64,000 nucleotides of DNA, from the NCBI RefSeq assembly GCF_026241095.1, contig NZ_JAPFGB010000018.1, forward strand, positions 62,001 to 126,000, read 5' to 3'. The first letter of the stretch is position 1, and every line of letters begins with the position of its first letter. The notes below the pieces were generated by a model, which was not told the origin of the DNA, searched no databases, and worked only from the letters and a program-made list of their open reading frames with translations. This document shows, one piece after another, positions 49,762 through 62,119 of the stretch. The DNA is from Saccharopolyspora sp. NFXS83 (GTDB taxonomy: Bacteria; Actinomycetota; Actinomycetes; Mycobacteriales; Pseudonocardiaceae). The position numbers and the translations under genes are program-made.

Positions 49762-51003
49762 GTGGAGTTGATCGACCGGGTGACGCCCGCGGTGACGGCG
49801 ATCGCGTTCGGCGTCGTGCTGGCGGTGCTGCTGTTCGTCCCGTTCGTGGCTCGCGAATACCGCTGGCGCGGCGACATCGGCGTCGGCAGGCTCGTGGTCG
49901 TGCTCGGCTTCGTCGTGCACTGCTGGGCGTTGATGACCTACACCCTGCTGCCGCTGCCCGAGGTGTCGCCGGGTTTCTGCGCCACCGACGAGTACGCGCC
50001 GCAGCTCGTTCCGCTGCACTTCCTCGACGATTTCCGCGCCGCCAGCGGAGGTGCGGGCGCGCTGGTGCGGGATCCGATGGTGGGGCAGGCGCTGCTGAAC
50101 GTGGCGTTGTTCGTGCCGCTGGGCATGTTCGTGCGCCACCTGTTCCGGTTCGGCCGGTTCAAGACGATCGCGGTCGGGCTCGGCGCCTCGCTGCTGATCG
50201 AATCGACGCAGTTCACCGGGGTCTGGTTCCTCTACCCGTGCGCGTACCGGCTGTTCGACGTGGACGACCTGCTGGCGAACACGGCGGGCGCCGCGTTCGG
50301 CCTGCTGCTGACGCCGGTGCTGGACCTGGTCGGCGGGAAGCCCGCCGAGCGCCCGCTCACGCCGCGCCGGGTGACGCCGGGGCGCCGCTTGCTGGGCATG
50401 GCCTGCGATGCGGCGGCGGTGACGCTGACCGGTGCCGCGCTGCACAGCGCGGCCGTGGCGGTGCTGGTCCTGACCACGGGGGCGTCACCGTCGATGGCGC
50501 TGCCGGAGCCGGCGCGGGCGGTGTTGAACGCCTGGCTGCCGGGCGCGCTGGTGCTGCTGGTGCCGACTTTGATCGGCAGCGGCGGCACGCTGGGGCAGCG
50601 GGCGGTGCTGCTGCGCCCGGCGCTGCCGGACGGTGCGCTGCCCGGCAAGGCGCGGCTGCTGATCCGGTTGTTCTTCGGCAGCGGTCAGTACGTGCTGCTG
50701 ATCGGCTTCGCCGACCTCGGTCCGGGCGAGCTGAACCGGGTGGCCGCCGGTTTCATCCTGGGCACCGCGATCGCGGTGTGGTGCACCGCGAACCACCGCG
50801 GCCTCTCCGCCTGGCTGACCGGTCTGTCCATCATGGACACGAGGATGCCGCGCTCGAAGTTCCGCCACCGCAAGGGCGATCCGTTCACCCCGGGCGAGAC
50901 CATCCTGGTCGGCAGCCTCCCCACCTTCGAACCCGGCGGCCGAGACCTCCGAAGCCTCGTCGACCCCAGAGGAGTGGGCGCCCACCGGCGGCAGGACTCC
51001 TGA
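49762..51003 (+). CDS. VanZ-like membrane protein with C-terminal RDD domain
   Basis: A 413-aa membrane protein. The first ~190 residues are a VanZ-like domain (VVHCWALMTYTLLPLPE, LVPLHFLDDF, NVALFVPLGMFVRHL, LIESTQFTG, DVDDLLANTAGAAFG). The rest is an RDD-type helical domain (TPGRRLLGMACDAAAVTLTG onward). VanZ of VanA-type elements gives low teicoplanin resistance by an unknown mechanism; most homologues have no known role. GTG 49762 or TTG 49768 may be the start; AGGAG lies right before both. No van genes are nearby. Confidence 0.8.
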   Translation: MELIDRVTPAVTAIAFGVVLAVLLFVPFVAREYRWRGDIGVGRLVVVLGFVVHCWALMTYTLLPLPEVSPGFCATDEYAPQLVPLHFLDDFRAASGGAGALVRDPMVGQALLNVALFVPLGMFVRHLFRFGRFKTIAVGLGASLLIESTQFTGVWFLYPCAYRLFDVDDLLANTAGAAFGLLLTPVLDLVGGKPAERPLTPRRVTPGRRLLGMACDAAAVTLTGAALHSAAVAVLVLTTGASPSMALPEPARAVLNAWLPGALVLLVPTLIGSGGTLGQRAVLLRPALPDGALPGKARLLIRLFFGSGQYVLLIGFADLGPGELNRVAAGFILGTAIAVWCTANHRGLSAWLTGLSIMDTRMPRSKFRHRKGDPFTPGETILVGSLPTFEPGGRDLRSLVDPRGVGAHRRQDS

Positions 51004-51131
51004 ACCTCGCCCGACGTCCCTCGGATGCGCCGTGCCGCGCCCGGTTCGGAGGTCGTGCTCGCGAAAAGCCGCGCCAGCACACCGTTTCCGGGTGCGGGCG
51101 CGGCTCTTCGCGGCGGTTCAGCGGGAGGCGG

Positions 51132-54023
<2,892 letters not shown>

Positions 54024-54073
54024 TCAGCCGCTCGGCGTGGAGCGCGGATTCCCCACCAGCGAGAGGGATGTGC

Positions 54074-55963
54074 GTGACACGGACCGAAACGCTCGCCGCA
54101 CCCACCAGGTACTCGCGCGCACTGCTGCCCGCATGGCTGTTGCGGATGTTGCGCCCCGCTCCGCTGCCGCTCGACTGGACCCGCATCGTGGCCGCCGCCC
54201 TCGGCATCGGCGGACCCACCCTTGCAGGCATCGCGTTCGACCGGCTCGACGAAGCGGTGCTCGTCTCCGTCGGCGCGCTGTGCGCCAGCTTCTCCGACCT
54301 CACCGGCTCCTACCGGTACCGGATCCGCCGCGTCGGGCTCACCGTGCTCAGCGGCGGGTTCGGGTTCGCCGCGGGAGCGCTGGCCCCGACCCCGCTGTGG
54401 GCGGCCGTCGTGGTCGTCGCGGTCGCGATCCCGTCCGTGCTCTCCAGCCGGGTCAACGACCTGTGCGCGGCGGCGGGGGCGCAGATGCTCACGTTCTGCG
54501 TTGTGGCCACCGGGCACGTCACGGCGGGCATCCCCGTCGGGGAGCAGATCGTGTGGTTCGTCGCCGGTGAGGTCCTGCTGCTGGTGATGGTCGCCGCGAC
54601 CTGGCCGTTCCGCCGGTCCGCCCCGGCGCGGGGCGCGGTCGCGCGGGTCTTCGAGGCGCTGCTGCGGCTGTTCGACGCCGCCGGGACCGATGCCGCGATC
54701 ACCGCTCGGCAGGACCTCACGAAGGCGCTCGACAACGCGCACGACATCCTCGTCGGCGGCGCCTCCATCTCCCGCAGCCGGGTGCACGACCGGCTGTACG
54801 TGATCCTCACCCGCGCCACCCCCGTCGTGGAGGCGTCGGTGGCGCTCGCGCACGCCCGGATCCGGCCCGCCGAACCCACCCTGGAGGCGATGCGCACCAT
54901 CGCGCGCTGCGTGCGGGACGGCACCACCGTGCCGCACTACCGGCCCGCCGCCTCCGGTTCGATCATGGTGCACGCGCTGGACCAGGGCCTCGCCGACCTC
55001 ATCGAATCCTGGCGGCGCGCCAAGGAGACCGACCTGCCGGACTACCGGGAACGGCTCGGCCCGTGGGAGCGCCTGCGCCTGTGGCGCAGCAACATCAGCA
55101 TCGGCCGCACCGGATGGCTGCTGACGCTGCGCATGGTGCTGTGCCTGTCGGTCGCCGAGGGCATCGGGATCGCGCTGCAGTTCCAGAACTCGTACTGGAT
55201 CGCGATGACCGTGGCGCTGGTGCTCAAACCGAACTCCGGGTCGGTGTTCGCCCGCACCGTGCTGCGCGGCATCGGCTCCCTGGTCGGTGTGCTCATCGCC
55301 GGGCTCGTGATGCTGGCGGTGCCGTCCGGGTGGGGGCTCGCGATCGCGACGGTGCTGGTCGCCGCGTTCGTCCCCGAGGCGCTCAGCAGGCACTACGGGC
55401 TGTTCACCATGGTCGTCACGATGATCGTGCTGCTGCAGATGCACCAGAGCGACCTGTTCGTGGACCAGTTGCCCCGCGTGCGCCTGGTGGATTCGCTGCT
55501 CGGCTGCGTGCTCGTGCTCGTCGTCGGCTACCTGATGTGGCCACCGGGACGAACCCCGGCGCTGGCGGGCAGGCTCGCCGACGCGGTGGACACCGTCTCC
55601 GAGTACGTGTCGCTGTCCATGGCCGGGCGCGTGCAGGGCCGGTCCGCGCTGCGCCGCCGCACCTACCGGGAGCTGTCGGACCTGCGGACCGCGCTGCAGC
55701 AGCAGCTGATGGAGCCCGCCTCGGTGGGGCGCGCCGCCGAAGTGTGGTGGCCGTCGATCATCGTGCTGGAACGGCTGGTGGACGCCGCGACCGAACGCGC
55801 GCTGCTGATCGAGCGCGGCGGCGACGACCTGCGGCTGGAGCACACCCAGCGGATCGTCTCGACGATGCGCACCGCCGCCCGCCAGCTGCGCATCCAGCCC
55901 GACGCGCCGGCTCACACCCTCCGCAACCGCCTCACCGACGTCTACACCGAAGTCGTGTCCTGA
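54074..55963 (+). CDS. FUSC-family (aromatic acid exporter-like) membrane protein
   Basis: A 629-aa membrane protein with two blocks of about five or six helices (residues ~40-185 and ~375-500), each followed by a long cytoplasmic helical region. This is the layout of FUSC/YccS/AaeB-type proteins. Key segments are SFSDLTGSYRYRIRRVG and the FUSC-like SYWIAMTVALVLKPNSGS. Members are linked to efflux of aromatic acids, but most are uncharacterised. GTG 54074 was chosen since GAGAGG lies 7 bases upstream; ATG 54068 overlaps that site. Confidence 0.85.
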   Translation: MTRTETLAAPTRYSRALLPAWLLRMLRPAPLPLDWTRIVAAALGIGGPTLAGIAFDRLDEAVLVSVGALCASFSDLTGSYRYRIRRVGLTVLSGGFGFAAGALAPTPLWAAVVVVAVAIPSVLSSRVNDLCAAAGAQMLTFCVVATGHVTAGIPVGEQIVWFVAGEVLLLVMVAATWPFRRSAPARGAVARVFEALLRLFDAAGTDAAITARQDLTKALDNAHDILVGGASISRSRVHDRLYVILTRATPVVEASVALAHARIRPAEPTLEAMRTIARCVRDGTTVPHYRPAASGSIMVHALDQGLADLIESWRRAKETDLPDYRERLGPWERLRLWRSNISIGRTGWLLTLRMVLCLSVAEGIGIALQFQNSYWIAMTVALVLKPNSGSVFARTVLRGIGSLVGVLIAGLVMLAVPSGWGLAIATVLVAAFVPEALSRHYGLFTMVVTMIVLLQMHQSDLFVDQLPRVRLVDSLLGCVLVLVVGYLMWPPGRTPALAGRLADAVDTVSEYVSLSMAGRVQGRSALRRRTYRELSDLRTALQQQLMEPASVGRAAEVWWPSIIVLERLVDAATERALLIERGGDDLRLEHTQRIVSTMRTAARQLRIQPDAPAHTLRNRLTDVYTEVVS

Positions 55964-56101
55964 GCGGGGTCTCCGCGCCCGCGCGATCCCGCGTCCGATC
56001 CGCGAAGCAGTCCACCGCGGCCAGTTCGAAGACCCGTGCCGTCGCCCTCGGGCCCACCTGGCAGTCGAGGCGGCGCCACCGGAACCGGATGCGGAACGAG
56101 C

Positions 56102-57244
56102 TCACGGCCGCACGCGTTCCGCGAGGTCCTGCAGGACGGCCCGCAACTGGTCGGCGGTCTCCCACACGTCGGCGTAGCGCAACCAGGTCGGCGCGAAGCT
56201 GAACCGCATCGTGGTGGGCTCGGCGAGGTCCACGATCACGCCGCGGGACAGCAGTTCCTGGGCCACGTAGTGGGCGTGGCGGTGGGTCACGCAGACGTGG
56301 GCGCCGCGGGAGCCTTCCGTCACCGGGACCGGTGCGACGCCCGCGGGCAGCTCCCGCAGGCAGCGCAGGAAGTACGTGGCCAGGCCCGCCGACTTCGTGG
56401 CGAGCGCGGCGGGCGTCGCGCCGTTGAGCGCCGCCAGCCCGGCGCGCAGGTCCGAGATCGCGAACGTCGGCGGCATCGCCGGGAACGACGTGCCGCACCG
56501 CTGCACGGCCGCGAGTTCCTCCCGCCGCTGCTGCGAGGTGAACGAATAGCCCGGCGCCCCGGACCCGCCCCCGAGGTAGCGGTATCCGCAGCCGACGGCG
56601 AAGTCCGCCTCCCACTCCCGCAGGTCGACCCGCACCGCACCGGCGGAATGGCTCAGGTCCCACAACGACAGCGCGCCGTGGCGGTGCGCTTCCGCGGTGA
56701 TCGCCGCCGCGTCCCGCACCGCGCCGGAGAGCGGGTCGACGTGCGACATCGCGAGGACCGCGACCTGTTCGTCGAGCTGGGCGGGCAACTCGGCCACGTC
56801 GTCGACCATCCGCAGCGTGCAGCCGGCGAAGTCGGCGGCCGAACGCGCCAGGTAGTGGTCCGCGGCGAAGCAGTTCCGCCCGATCGCCAGCACCCGCCGC
56901 TCCGGGCGCAGCGCGGCGGCGGAGCGCAGCGCGTTGAACAGGTTCATCGACGTCGAATCGGCGACCGCGACCTCCGCGGGCAGCGCCCCGATCAGCGGCG
57001 CCACGGCGGACGCGGCCAGCCGCGCCTGCCTGCGCAGGCCGTCGTCGACCTGCGGCCACCCGGTGTGGTCCCAGCGGTGCTCCACGAACTCCCGCAGCCG
57101 CGCGGACGTCGACCGCGGGCGCAGGCCGCCGCTGGTGCCGTCGACCCGGATCATCCCGCCGGGCAGGGCGTAGCGGGCGCGCAAGGTGGCGAGCTCGTCG
57201 GCGCGGTCCAGCGCCTCCGCGGCCACCCTCGTGCTCGTCCACAC
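56102..57244 (-). CDS. Kynureninase-like PLP-fold protein with Arg in place of the PLP lysine
   Basis: A 380-aa class-V aminotransferase-fold protein closest to kynureninases: LWDLSHSAGAVRVDLREW (PLP-ring Asp), MRFSFAPTWLRYADVWETAD and HVDPLSGAVRDAAAI are typical. The active-site segment that reads YKYLNGGPG in kynureninases is CGYRYLGGGSG; residue 222 is Arg (codon CGC), so no Schiff base with PLP can form there. Normal cleavage of kynurenine is unlikely. It could bind a PLP-amine adduct or act as a regulator. No tryptophan catabolism genes are adjacent. Start GTG 57244. Confidence 0.8.
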   Translation of the reverse strand: MWTSTRVAAEALDRADELATLRARYALPGGMIRVDGTSGGLRPRSTSARLREFVEHRWDHTGWPQVDDGLRRQARLAASAVAPLIGALPAEVAVADSTSMNLFNALRSAAALRPERRVLAIGRNCFAADHYLARSAADFAGCTLRMVDDVAELPAQLDEQVAVLAMSHVDPLSGAVRDAAAITAEAHRHGALSLWDLSHSAGAVRVDLREWEADFAVGCGYRYLGGGSGAPGYSFTSQQRREELAAVQRCGTSFPAMPPTFAISDLRAGLAALNGATPAALATKSAGLATYFLRCLRELPAGVAPVPVTEGSRGAHVCVTHRHAHYVAQELLSRGVIVDLAEPTTMRFSFAPTWLRYADVWETADQLRAVLQDLAERVRP

Positions 57245-57448
57245 GAGTGAGATTCATACCGCATTGATCGACTCCGCGTCACTGCCCCGTCCGCCTGGCG
57301 AAACGTCGATGAACACCGCCGGACGGGTCGTCCTCCCACGTCACAGGGGTGATGGGGTTCGCAGATTCCCGTTGGAAATGTCAGGCGAACGGAGGACGGA
57401 CCGACCCCGCGGGGGACGTCGGCCTGTCGGCACCTCAGAACCGGCCCG

Positions 57449-58063
57449 TCAGAACTGGGGAGTGCCCCACCGGTCGGTGAACACCAGCTCCGCCAGCGAC
57501 TTCCGAGAACGCGGCGCGCTTTCCTTCTCCCGCAACCGGTCCGGCAACCCGTCGGCAGAGCCGAGCCTGCCGATCGCGATCGCCACCACCGGCTCGTAGC
57601 CCGCCGGAACGCCGAACTCGGCGCGCACCGCCTCCCGGCCGAATCCGGCCATCTGGTGGGCCGCCCAGCCCTCCGCCACCGCCTGCAGCACCAGGTTCTG
57701 CGTCGCCAGCGCCACCCCGTACTCGCCGTAGGGCAGCGGTTCGCCCTCGTCGTCGAGGGTCCGGGCGACGCCGATCGCCAGCGCCGACGCCGATTCGGTC
57801 CAGCCCCGGTTGCCGCGCGAGAGCGTGCCGTGGATCCGGTCGAACATCGGCTCGCCCCGGCGCCCGGCGAGGTAGCGCGCGGGCTGCGTGTTGCCCCAGG
57901 ACGGCGCCCAGCGCGCCGCCTCGAACAGCGCCCGGAAGCCCGCATCGTCGAGCTCCGCGCCCGGATCCAGCGCACGCGGGCTCCAGCGGGACGCCAGCAG
58001 CGGATGCAGCGGGACGGACGACTCCGCCGCCTTCCCGTCCGGAACGTGGAAATCCTCGGTCAC
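57449..58063 (-). CDS. Nitroreductase family protein
   Basis: A 204-aa FMN-dependent oxidoreductase. It has the usual N-terminal anchor (SRWSPRALDPGAELDDAGFR), the FMN-contacting RWAPSWGNTQPAR and a C-terminal VVAIAIGRLGSADGLPD. It would reduce nitro compounds or quinones with NAD(P)H. GTG 58063 was chosen because GGAGG lies 6 bases upstream; an ATG at 58081 overlaps that site. The gene for the membrane mannosyltransferase ends 40 bases upstream on the same strand, so they may be co-transcribed. Confidence 0.88.
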   Translation of the reverse strand: MTEDFHVPDGKAAESSVPLHPLLASRWSPRALDPGAELDDAGFRALFEAARWAPSWGNTQPARYLAGRRGEPMFDRIHGTLSRGNRGWTESASALAIGVARTLDDEGEPLPYGEYGVALATQNLVLQAVAEGWAAHQMAGFGREAVRAEFGVPAGYEPVVAIAIGRLGSADGLPDRLREKESAPRSRKSLAELVFTDRWGTPQF

Positions 58064-58103
58064 CAGCAGCCTCCAGAGCATCGGGCGGCGCGCCGCCGGA
58101 ACA

Positions 58104-59345
58104 TCAGATCGCGTACTCCCACGCCGTCAGCGAGTACGCCCCGAACCAGGCGCCGAAGCACACCAGCAGCACCGCCGAGCACACCGCCGTCGTGGGCCGC
58201 CGGTGCGCCAGCCCGATCGCCACCGGGATCAGCAGCGGGAACGCGGGCAGCATCAACCGCACCTTCGAGTACATCAGCCCGTCCGAGCCGAGATCCATCG
58301 CCAGCACCGCGAACGCGAACAGCACCAGCGGCCACGGCATCCGGGAGCGCACGCACAGCACCAGCAGCACCAGCGCGGCCAGCACGATCCAGACGGTGAA
58401 CGTCTCCAGCACCGACTTGTACTGCGTCAGGGACTCGATCATGAACTTGCCGGTGGCCCAGCCGCCGTCGAACGCCGAGGACCAGCCGCGCTGCTGCAGC
58501 GCGAAGTAGCCGCCCAACGAGCCGGTCTGCACCGCCACCCAGCCCACGTACAGCGCCATGCCCGACGGGGCGAGCACCGCGCCCAGCAGCGGCCACCAGC
58601 CGTCCTTGCGCTGGTACAGCGCCACGAGCGCCGCGAGCCCCACCACGCCGATCAACGCCGCCGCCGTCGGCCGCACCAGGCCGGAAGCCGCGCAGCACAA
58701 CCCGGCGAGCAGCCAATTCCGCTCCAGCACCCCGACCAGCGCCCACACGGCCAGCGCGCAGAACAGCGCCTCCGAGTACGCCATCGACAACGTCACCGCC
58801 ATCGGTGAGGCCGCGAACAGCACCACCAGCAGCAGCCCCACGCCCGCGGTGCCGCCCACCGCGCGCCCGATGCGGAACAGGCCGTAGGCGGCGATGATCC
58901 CCGCGATGAGGCTCACCGTGACCGCGGACCCGGCCAGGCTGATCCCCGGCACCGAGTCGAGCAGCCGCACCAGCACCGGATAGCCGGGGAAGAACGCCAG
59001 CGGCGTCTCCGGATTCCGGTTCCCGTGCCCGTCGACCATGCTGTTCGCGACGCCGCCGTAGCCGTGCGAAGCGATCTCCAGGTACCACTCGCCGTCCCAC
59101 GCGCTGAGGTTGTCCGACAGCGCTTCGTCGTTGGCCGCCGACAGCCAGGCGAGCACCAGCAGACCGAACAGGCGGATTGCGAGGTAAACCACACCGGGTG
59201 CCAGGAAGGCCCACCGGACACCCAGGTCCTCGACCCCGTCGCGGGCTCGTCGCCACCACTGCTCGACGGGACGTTCTTGCTGGTCGTCAGCCGTGTTCCC
59301 GCCTGGGGAACGGTGCGGCCCGACCGCCTCCGGAGTGGTGGACAA
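58104..59345 (-). CDS. PIG-V-like GT-C mannosyltransferase
   Basis: A 413-aa protein with about ten membrane helices. The extracytoplasmic loop after helix one carries the acidic motif AWDGEWYLEIASHGYGG, typical of PIG-V-like (GT76-related) polyprenyl-phosphate-mannose enzymes. AFFPGYPVLVRLLD and ASGLVRPTAAAL follow as in that family. It probably adds mannose to a lipid or protein outside the cell. The start is a TTG at 59345, supported by GGAGGA five bases upstream. Confidence 0.8.
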   Translation of the reverse strand: MSTTPEAVGPHRSPGGNTADDQQERPVEQWWRRARDGVEDLGVRWAFLAPGVVYLAIRLFGLLVLAWLSAANDEALSDNLSAWDGEWYLEIASHGYGGVANSMVDGHGNRNPETPLAFFPGYPVLVRLLDSVPGISLAGSAVTVSLIAGIIAAYGLFRIGRAVGGTAGVGLLLVVLFAASPMAVTLSMAYSEALFCALAVWALVGVLERNWLLAGLCCAASGLVRPTAAALIGVVGLAALVALYQRKDGWWPLLGAVLAPSGMALYVGWVAVQTGSLGGYFALQQRGWSSAFDGGWATGKFMIESLTQYKSVLETFTVWIVLAALVLLVLCVRSRMPWPLVLFAFAVLAMDLGSDGLMYSKVRLMLPAFPLLIPVAIGLAHRRPTTAVCSAVLLVCFGAWFGAYSLTAWEYAI

Positions 59346-59652
59346 ACCGCTCCTCCGCCCTTGTCGACAAACCGGCCTGACAGGTTAGTCGTCAGTCACG
59401 GCTATGGGTCTGGGCGGTAACGGTTCGGTAGGCTGGCGCAGCAGCGGAGCGACCAGTCAGGGACCGCTCGACCAGCCAGGTCGAAGCTGCTTCTCGCTGG
59501 TCGCGGGGCTCCCCGGTGCGCCGATCGACTCGGTGTGACCGCGCTGGTGCTCTTCGTCCACCGGCGTCAGTGTGGGACAACCCCCGCACCCGGGACGACC
59601 GCTTCCTCCGGGCACCCATACCCGAGGAACGGCGCGAGGAGGTTAGTTTCAC
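59346..59652. other. Leader and promoter region of lysC
   Basis: No gene in 307 bases. TAGGCT (59429-59434) is a -10 candidate, giving a leader of about 210 bases before lysC. I do not recognise a riboswitch; there is no clear lysine-box sequence. GAGGAGG (59635-59641) is the ribosome binding site of lysC. Confidence 0.45.
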
Positions 59653-60918
59653 GTGGCGCTCGTCGTCCAGAAGTACGGCGGTTCCTCGCTGGAAAGTGCC
59701 GACCGGATCAAAAAGGTCGCCGAACGCATCGTGGAGACCCGCAAAGCGGGCAATGACGTGGTCGTCGTGTGCTCGGCGATGGGTGACACCACCGACGAGA
59801 TGCTCGACCTGGCCCAGCGGGTCAACCCGGCCCCGCCGGAGCGTGAGCTGGACATGCTGCTCACCGCGGGGGAACGGATCTCGAACGCGCTCGTCGCGAT
59901 GGCCGTGGAGGCGCTCGGCGAGCAGGCCCGCTCGTTCTCCGGTTCGCAGGCCGGGGTGATCACCACTTCGGCGCACCAGAACGCGCGGATCATCGACGTC
60001 ACCCCCGGTCGAGTGCAGGAAGCGCTCGCCGAGGGGCAGGTGGTGCTCGTCGCCGGATTCCAAGGCGTCGCGCAGGACACGAAGGACATCACCACGCTCG
60101 GCCGCGGCGGGTCGGACACGACGGCGGTCGCCGTCGCGGCGGCCATGAACGCCGACGTGTGCGAGATCTACACCGACGTCGACGGTGTCTACACCGCCGA
60201 CCCGCGGATCGTGCCGGACGCGAAGCATCTGGAGCACGTCACCTACGAGGAGATGCTGGAGCTGGCCGCGACCGGCGCGAAGGTGCTGCACCTGCGCGCG
60301 GTCGAGTACGCCCGTCGCTACGGCGTCGCCCTGCACGTCCGCTCGTCGTACTCACCCAAGCCCGGAACGCTCATTTCCGGCTCAGTGGAGGACCTTTCCG
60401 TGGAACAGGCGATGATCACCGGCGTCGCGCACGACCGGTCGGAGGCCAAGGTCACCGTGCGCGGTGTGCCGGACAACCGAGGCGTCGCGGGGAAGATCTT
60501 CCGCGTGGTCGCCGACGCCGAGGTCGACATCGACATGGTGTTGCAGAACGTCTCGGGCAGCAGCTCCGGGCGCACCGACATCACGTTCACCGTCTCGCGC
60601 GACAACGGCGCCGAGGCGGTCGCCGAGCTGGAGAAGATCAAGTCCGAGGTCGGCTTCGAAGAGGTCGTCTACGACGACCACGTGGGCAAGGTGTCGCTGG
60701 TCGGCGCGGGGATGCGCTCGCACCCCGGCGTGACGGCGACGTTCTGCGAGGCGCTGTCCAACGCGGGCGTGAACATCGAGATCATCAACACCTCGGAGAT
60801 CCGGATCTCGGTGCTGATCCGGGACACCCAGCTGGAGGACGCGGTGCGCGCGCTGCACGGCGCCTTCGAGCTCGGTGGCGACGAAGAGGCCGTCGTGTAC
60901 GCGGGGAGTGGTCGCTGA
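59653..60918 (+). CDS. lysC: Aspartate kinase, alpha subunit
   Basis: A 421-aa kinase phosphorylating aspartate at the head of the lysine, threonine, methionine and diaminopimelate pathway. The catalytic motif [20 protein letters not shown] begins the protein; [19 protein letters not shown] and [15 protein letters not shown] line the active site. Two ACT domains (about residues 265-421) bind lysine and threonine as feedback inhibitors. An internal start inside the gene should also give a separate beta subunit. GTG 59653; asd overlaps the stop by one base. Confidence 0.95.
   Translation: MALVVQKYGGSSLESADRIKKVAERIVETRKAGNDVVVVCSAMGDTTDEMLDLAQRVNPAPPERELDMLLTAGERISNALVAMAVEALGEQARSFSGSQAGVITTSAHQNARIIDVTPGRVQEALAEGQVVLVAGFQGVAQDTKDITTLGRGGSDTTAVAVAAAMNADVCEIYTDVDGVYTADPRIVPDAKHLEHVTYEEMLELAATGAKVLHLRAVEYARRYGVALHVRSSYSPKPGTLISGSVEDLSVEQAMITGVAHDRSEAKVTVRGVPDNRGVAGKIFRVVADAEVDIDMVLQNVSGSSSGRTDITFTVSRDNGAEAVAELEKIKSEVGFEEVVYDDHVGKVSLVGAGMRSHPGVTATFCEALSNAGVNIEIINTSEIRISVLIRDTQLEDAVRALHGAFELGGDEEAVVYAGSGR
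60400..60918 (+). CDS. lysC: Aspartate kinase, beta subunit from an internal start
   Basis: GTG 60400, in the lysC frame, has GGAGGA (60387-60392) 7 bases upstream. Translation from here gives 172 aa beginning [20 protein letters not shown], containing only the two regulatory ACT domains. Alpha2-beta2 aspartate kinases made this way are established in Corynebacterium and Bacillus. The visible ribosome binding site supports the same here. Confidence 0.75.
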   Translation: MEQAMITGVAHDRSEAKVTVRGVPDNRGVAGKIFRVVADAEVDIDMVLQNVSGSSSGRTDITFTVSRDNGAEAVAELEKIKSEVGFEEVVYDDHVGKVSLVGAGMRSHPGVTATFCEALSNAGVNIEIINTSEIRISVLIRDTQLEDAVRALHGAFELGGDEEAVVYAGSGR

Positions 60919-61970
60919 TGGCTCCCACCGTTGCGATCGTCGGCGCCACCGGTGCCGTCGGCACCGTCATGATCGACATCATCAACAACCGCGAGTCCGT
61001 GCCGTGGGGTGAGATCCGGCTGATCGCCTCCGCGCGCTCGGCGGGCAAGAAGATCACCGTGCGCGGGCAGGAGAACACCGTCGTCGAGCTCGCCCCGGAG
61101 GCGTTCGACGGCGTGGACATCGTGCTGTTCGACGTGCCGGACGAGATCTCCGCCGAGTGGGCGCCGATCGCGGTCGAGCGCGGCGCGATCGCCGTGGACA
61201 ACTCGGGCGCGTTCCGGATGGATCCCGAGGTGCCGCTGGTGGTGCCGGAGGTCAACCCGGAGAAGGTGCACGAACGGCCGCGCGGCATCATCGCGAACCC
61301 GAACTGCACGACGCTGTCCATGATGGCCTCGCTCGGTGCGCTGCACCGCGAGTTCGGGCTCAAGGAACTCGTCGTGTCCTCCTACCAGGCCGCTTCCGGC
61401 GCTGGTCAGGAAGGCATCGACCGGCTCCACGCGGAGATCGAGGCGCTGGCGGGCAAGCAGGTCGGCGCGCGCGGCGGCGACGTCGCCGAGGCGCTAGCCG
61501 CGGCCGGGCTGCCGGAGGAGACGCCGTTCAAGGCCCCGCTGGCGCTGAACGTGGTGCCGTGGGCCGGTTCGCGCAAGGACGACGGGTGGACCTCGGAGGA
61601 GCTGAAGGTCCGCAACGAGTCCCGCAAGATCCTGGGCATCCCGGAGCTGAAGGTCTCCGCGACCTGCGTGCGGGTCCCCGTGGTGACGACGCACTCGCTG
61701 GCCGTGCACGCGGTCTTCGAGCGCGAGGTCAGCGTGGCCGAGGCGCACCGGGTGTTCGAGGCGCAGTCCTCGATCGTCCTGCAGGACGACCCGGACGAGC
61801 TGGAGTTCCCCACGCCGGCGGCCGTCGTCGGTGCCGACCCGACCTACGTCGGGCGGGTGCGCCAGGCACTGGACTTCACGAACACGCTGGACTTCTTCGT
61901 GTGCGGGGACAACCTGCGCAAGGGTGCGGCGCTGAACACCTACGAGATCGCCGAGACGCTGGTGAAGTGA
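60918..61970 (+). CDS. asd: Aspartate-semialdehyde dehydrogenase
   Basis: A 350-aa enzyme reducing aspartyl phosphate to the semialdehyde with NADPH. The nucleotide motif is [15 protein letters not shown], the catalytic Cys is in [10 protein letters not shown] and the His region is [26 protein letters not shown] is characteristic. It overlaps the lysC stop (TGATG), forming the usual lysC-asd operon, and is closed by a terminator. Confidence 0.96.
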   Translation: MAPTVAIVGATGAVGTVMIDIINNRESVPWGEIRLIASARSAGKKITVRGQENTVVELAPEAFDGVDIVLFDVPDEISAEWAPIAVERGAIAVDNSGAFRMDPEVPLVVPEVNPEKVHERPRGIIANPNCTTLSMMASLGALHREFGLKELVVSSYQAASGAGQEGIDRLHAEIEALAGKQVGARGGDVAEALAAAGLPEETPFKAPLALNVVPWAGSRKDDGWTSEELKVRNESRKILGIPELKVSATCVRVPVVTTHSLAVHAVFEREVSVAEAHRVFEAQSSIVLQDDPDELEFPTPAAVVGADPTYVGRVRQALDFTNTLDFFVCGDNLRKGAALNTYEIAETLVK

Positions 61971-61988
61971 CCTCGCGGCCTCGCTGAC

Positions 61989-62026
61989 GGGCGCCTTCCT
62001 CCTGGCCGGGAGGGAGGCGCCCTTCT
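61989..62026 (+). terminator. Terminator of lysC-asd
   Basis: GGGCGCCTTCCTCC pairs with GGAGGGAGGCGCCC around TGGCC and is followed by TTCTATTG. Confidence 0.85.
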
Positions 62027-62119
62027 ATTGTCACGAAGAGGTGGGGATCGCAAGCCCGAACAGGTGATCTTCAGACCGACTTGATCGAGCTGCTGTTCGA
62101 CCGAGCCGATGGTGGAGGT

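Noticed and set aside
59435-59652. Lysine riboswitch in the lysC leader
   Set aside because: The ~210-base leader lacks recognisable lysine-box elements, and actinobacterial lysC genes are not generally known to carry one.
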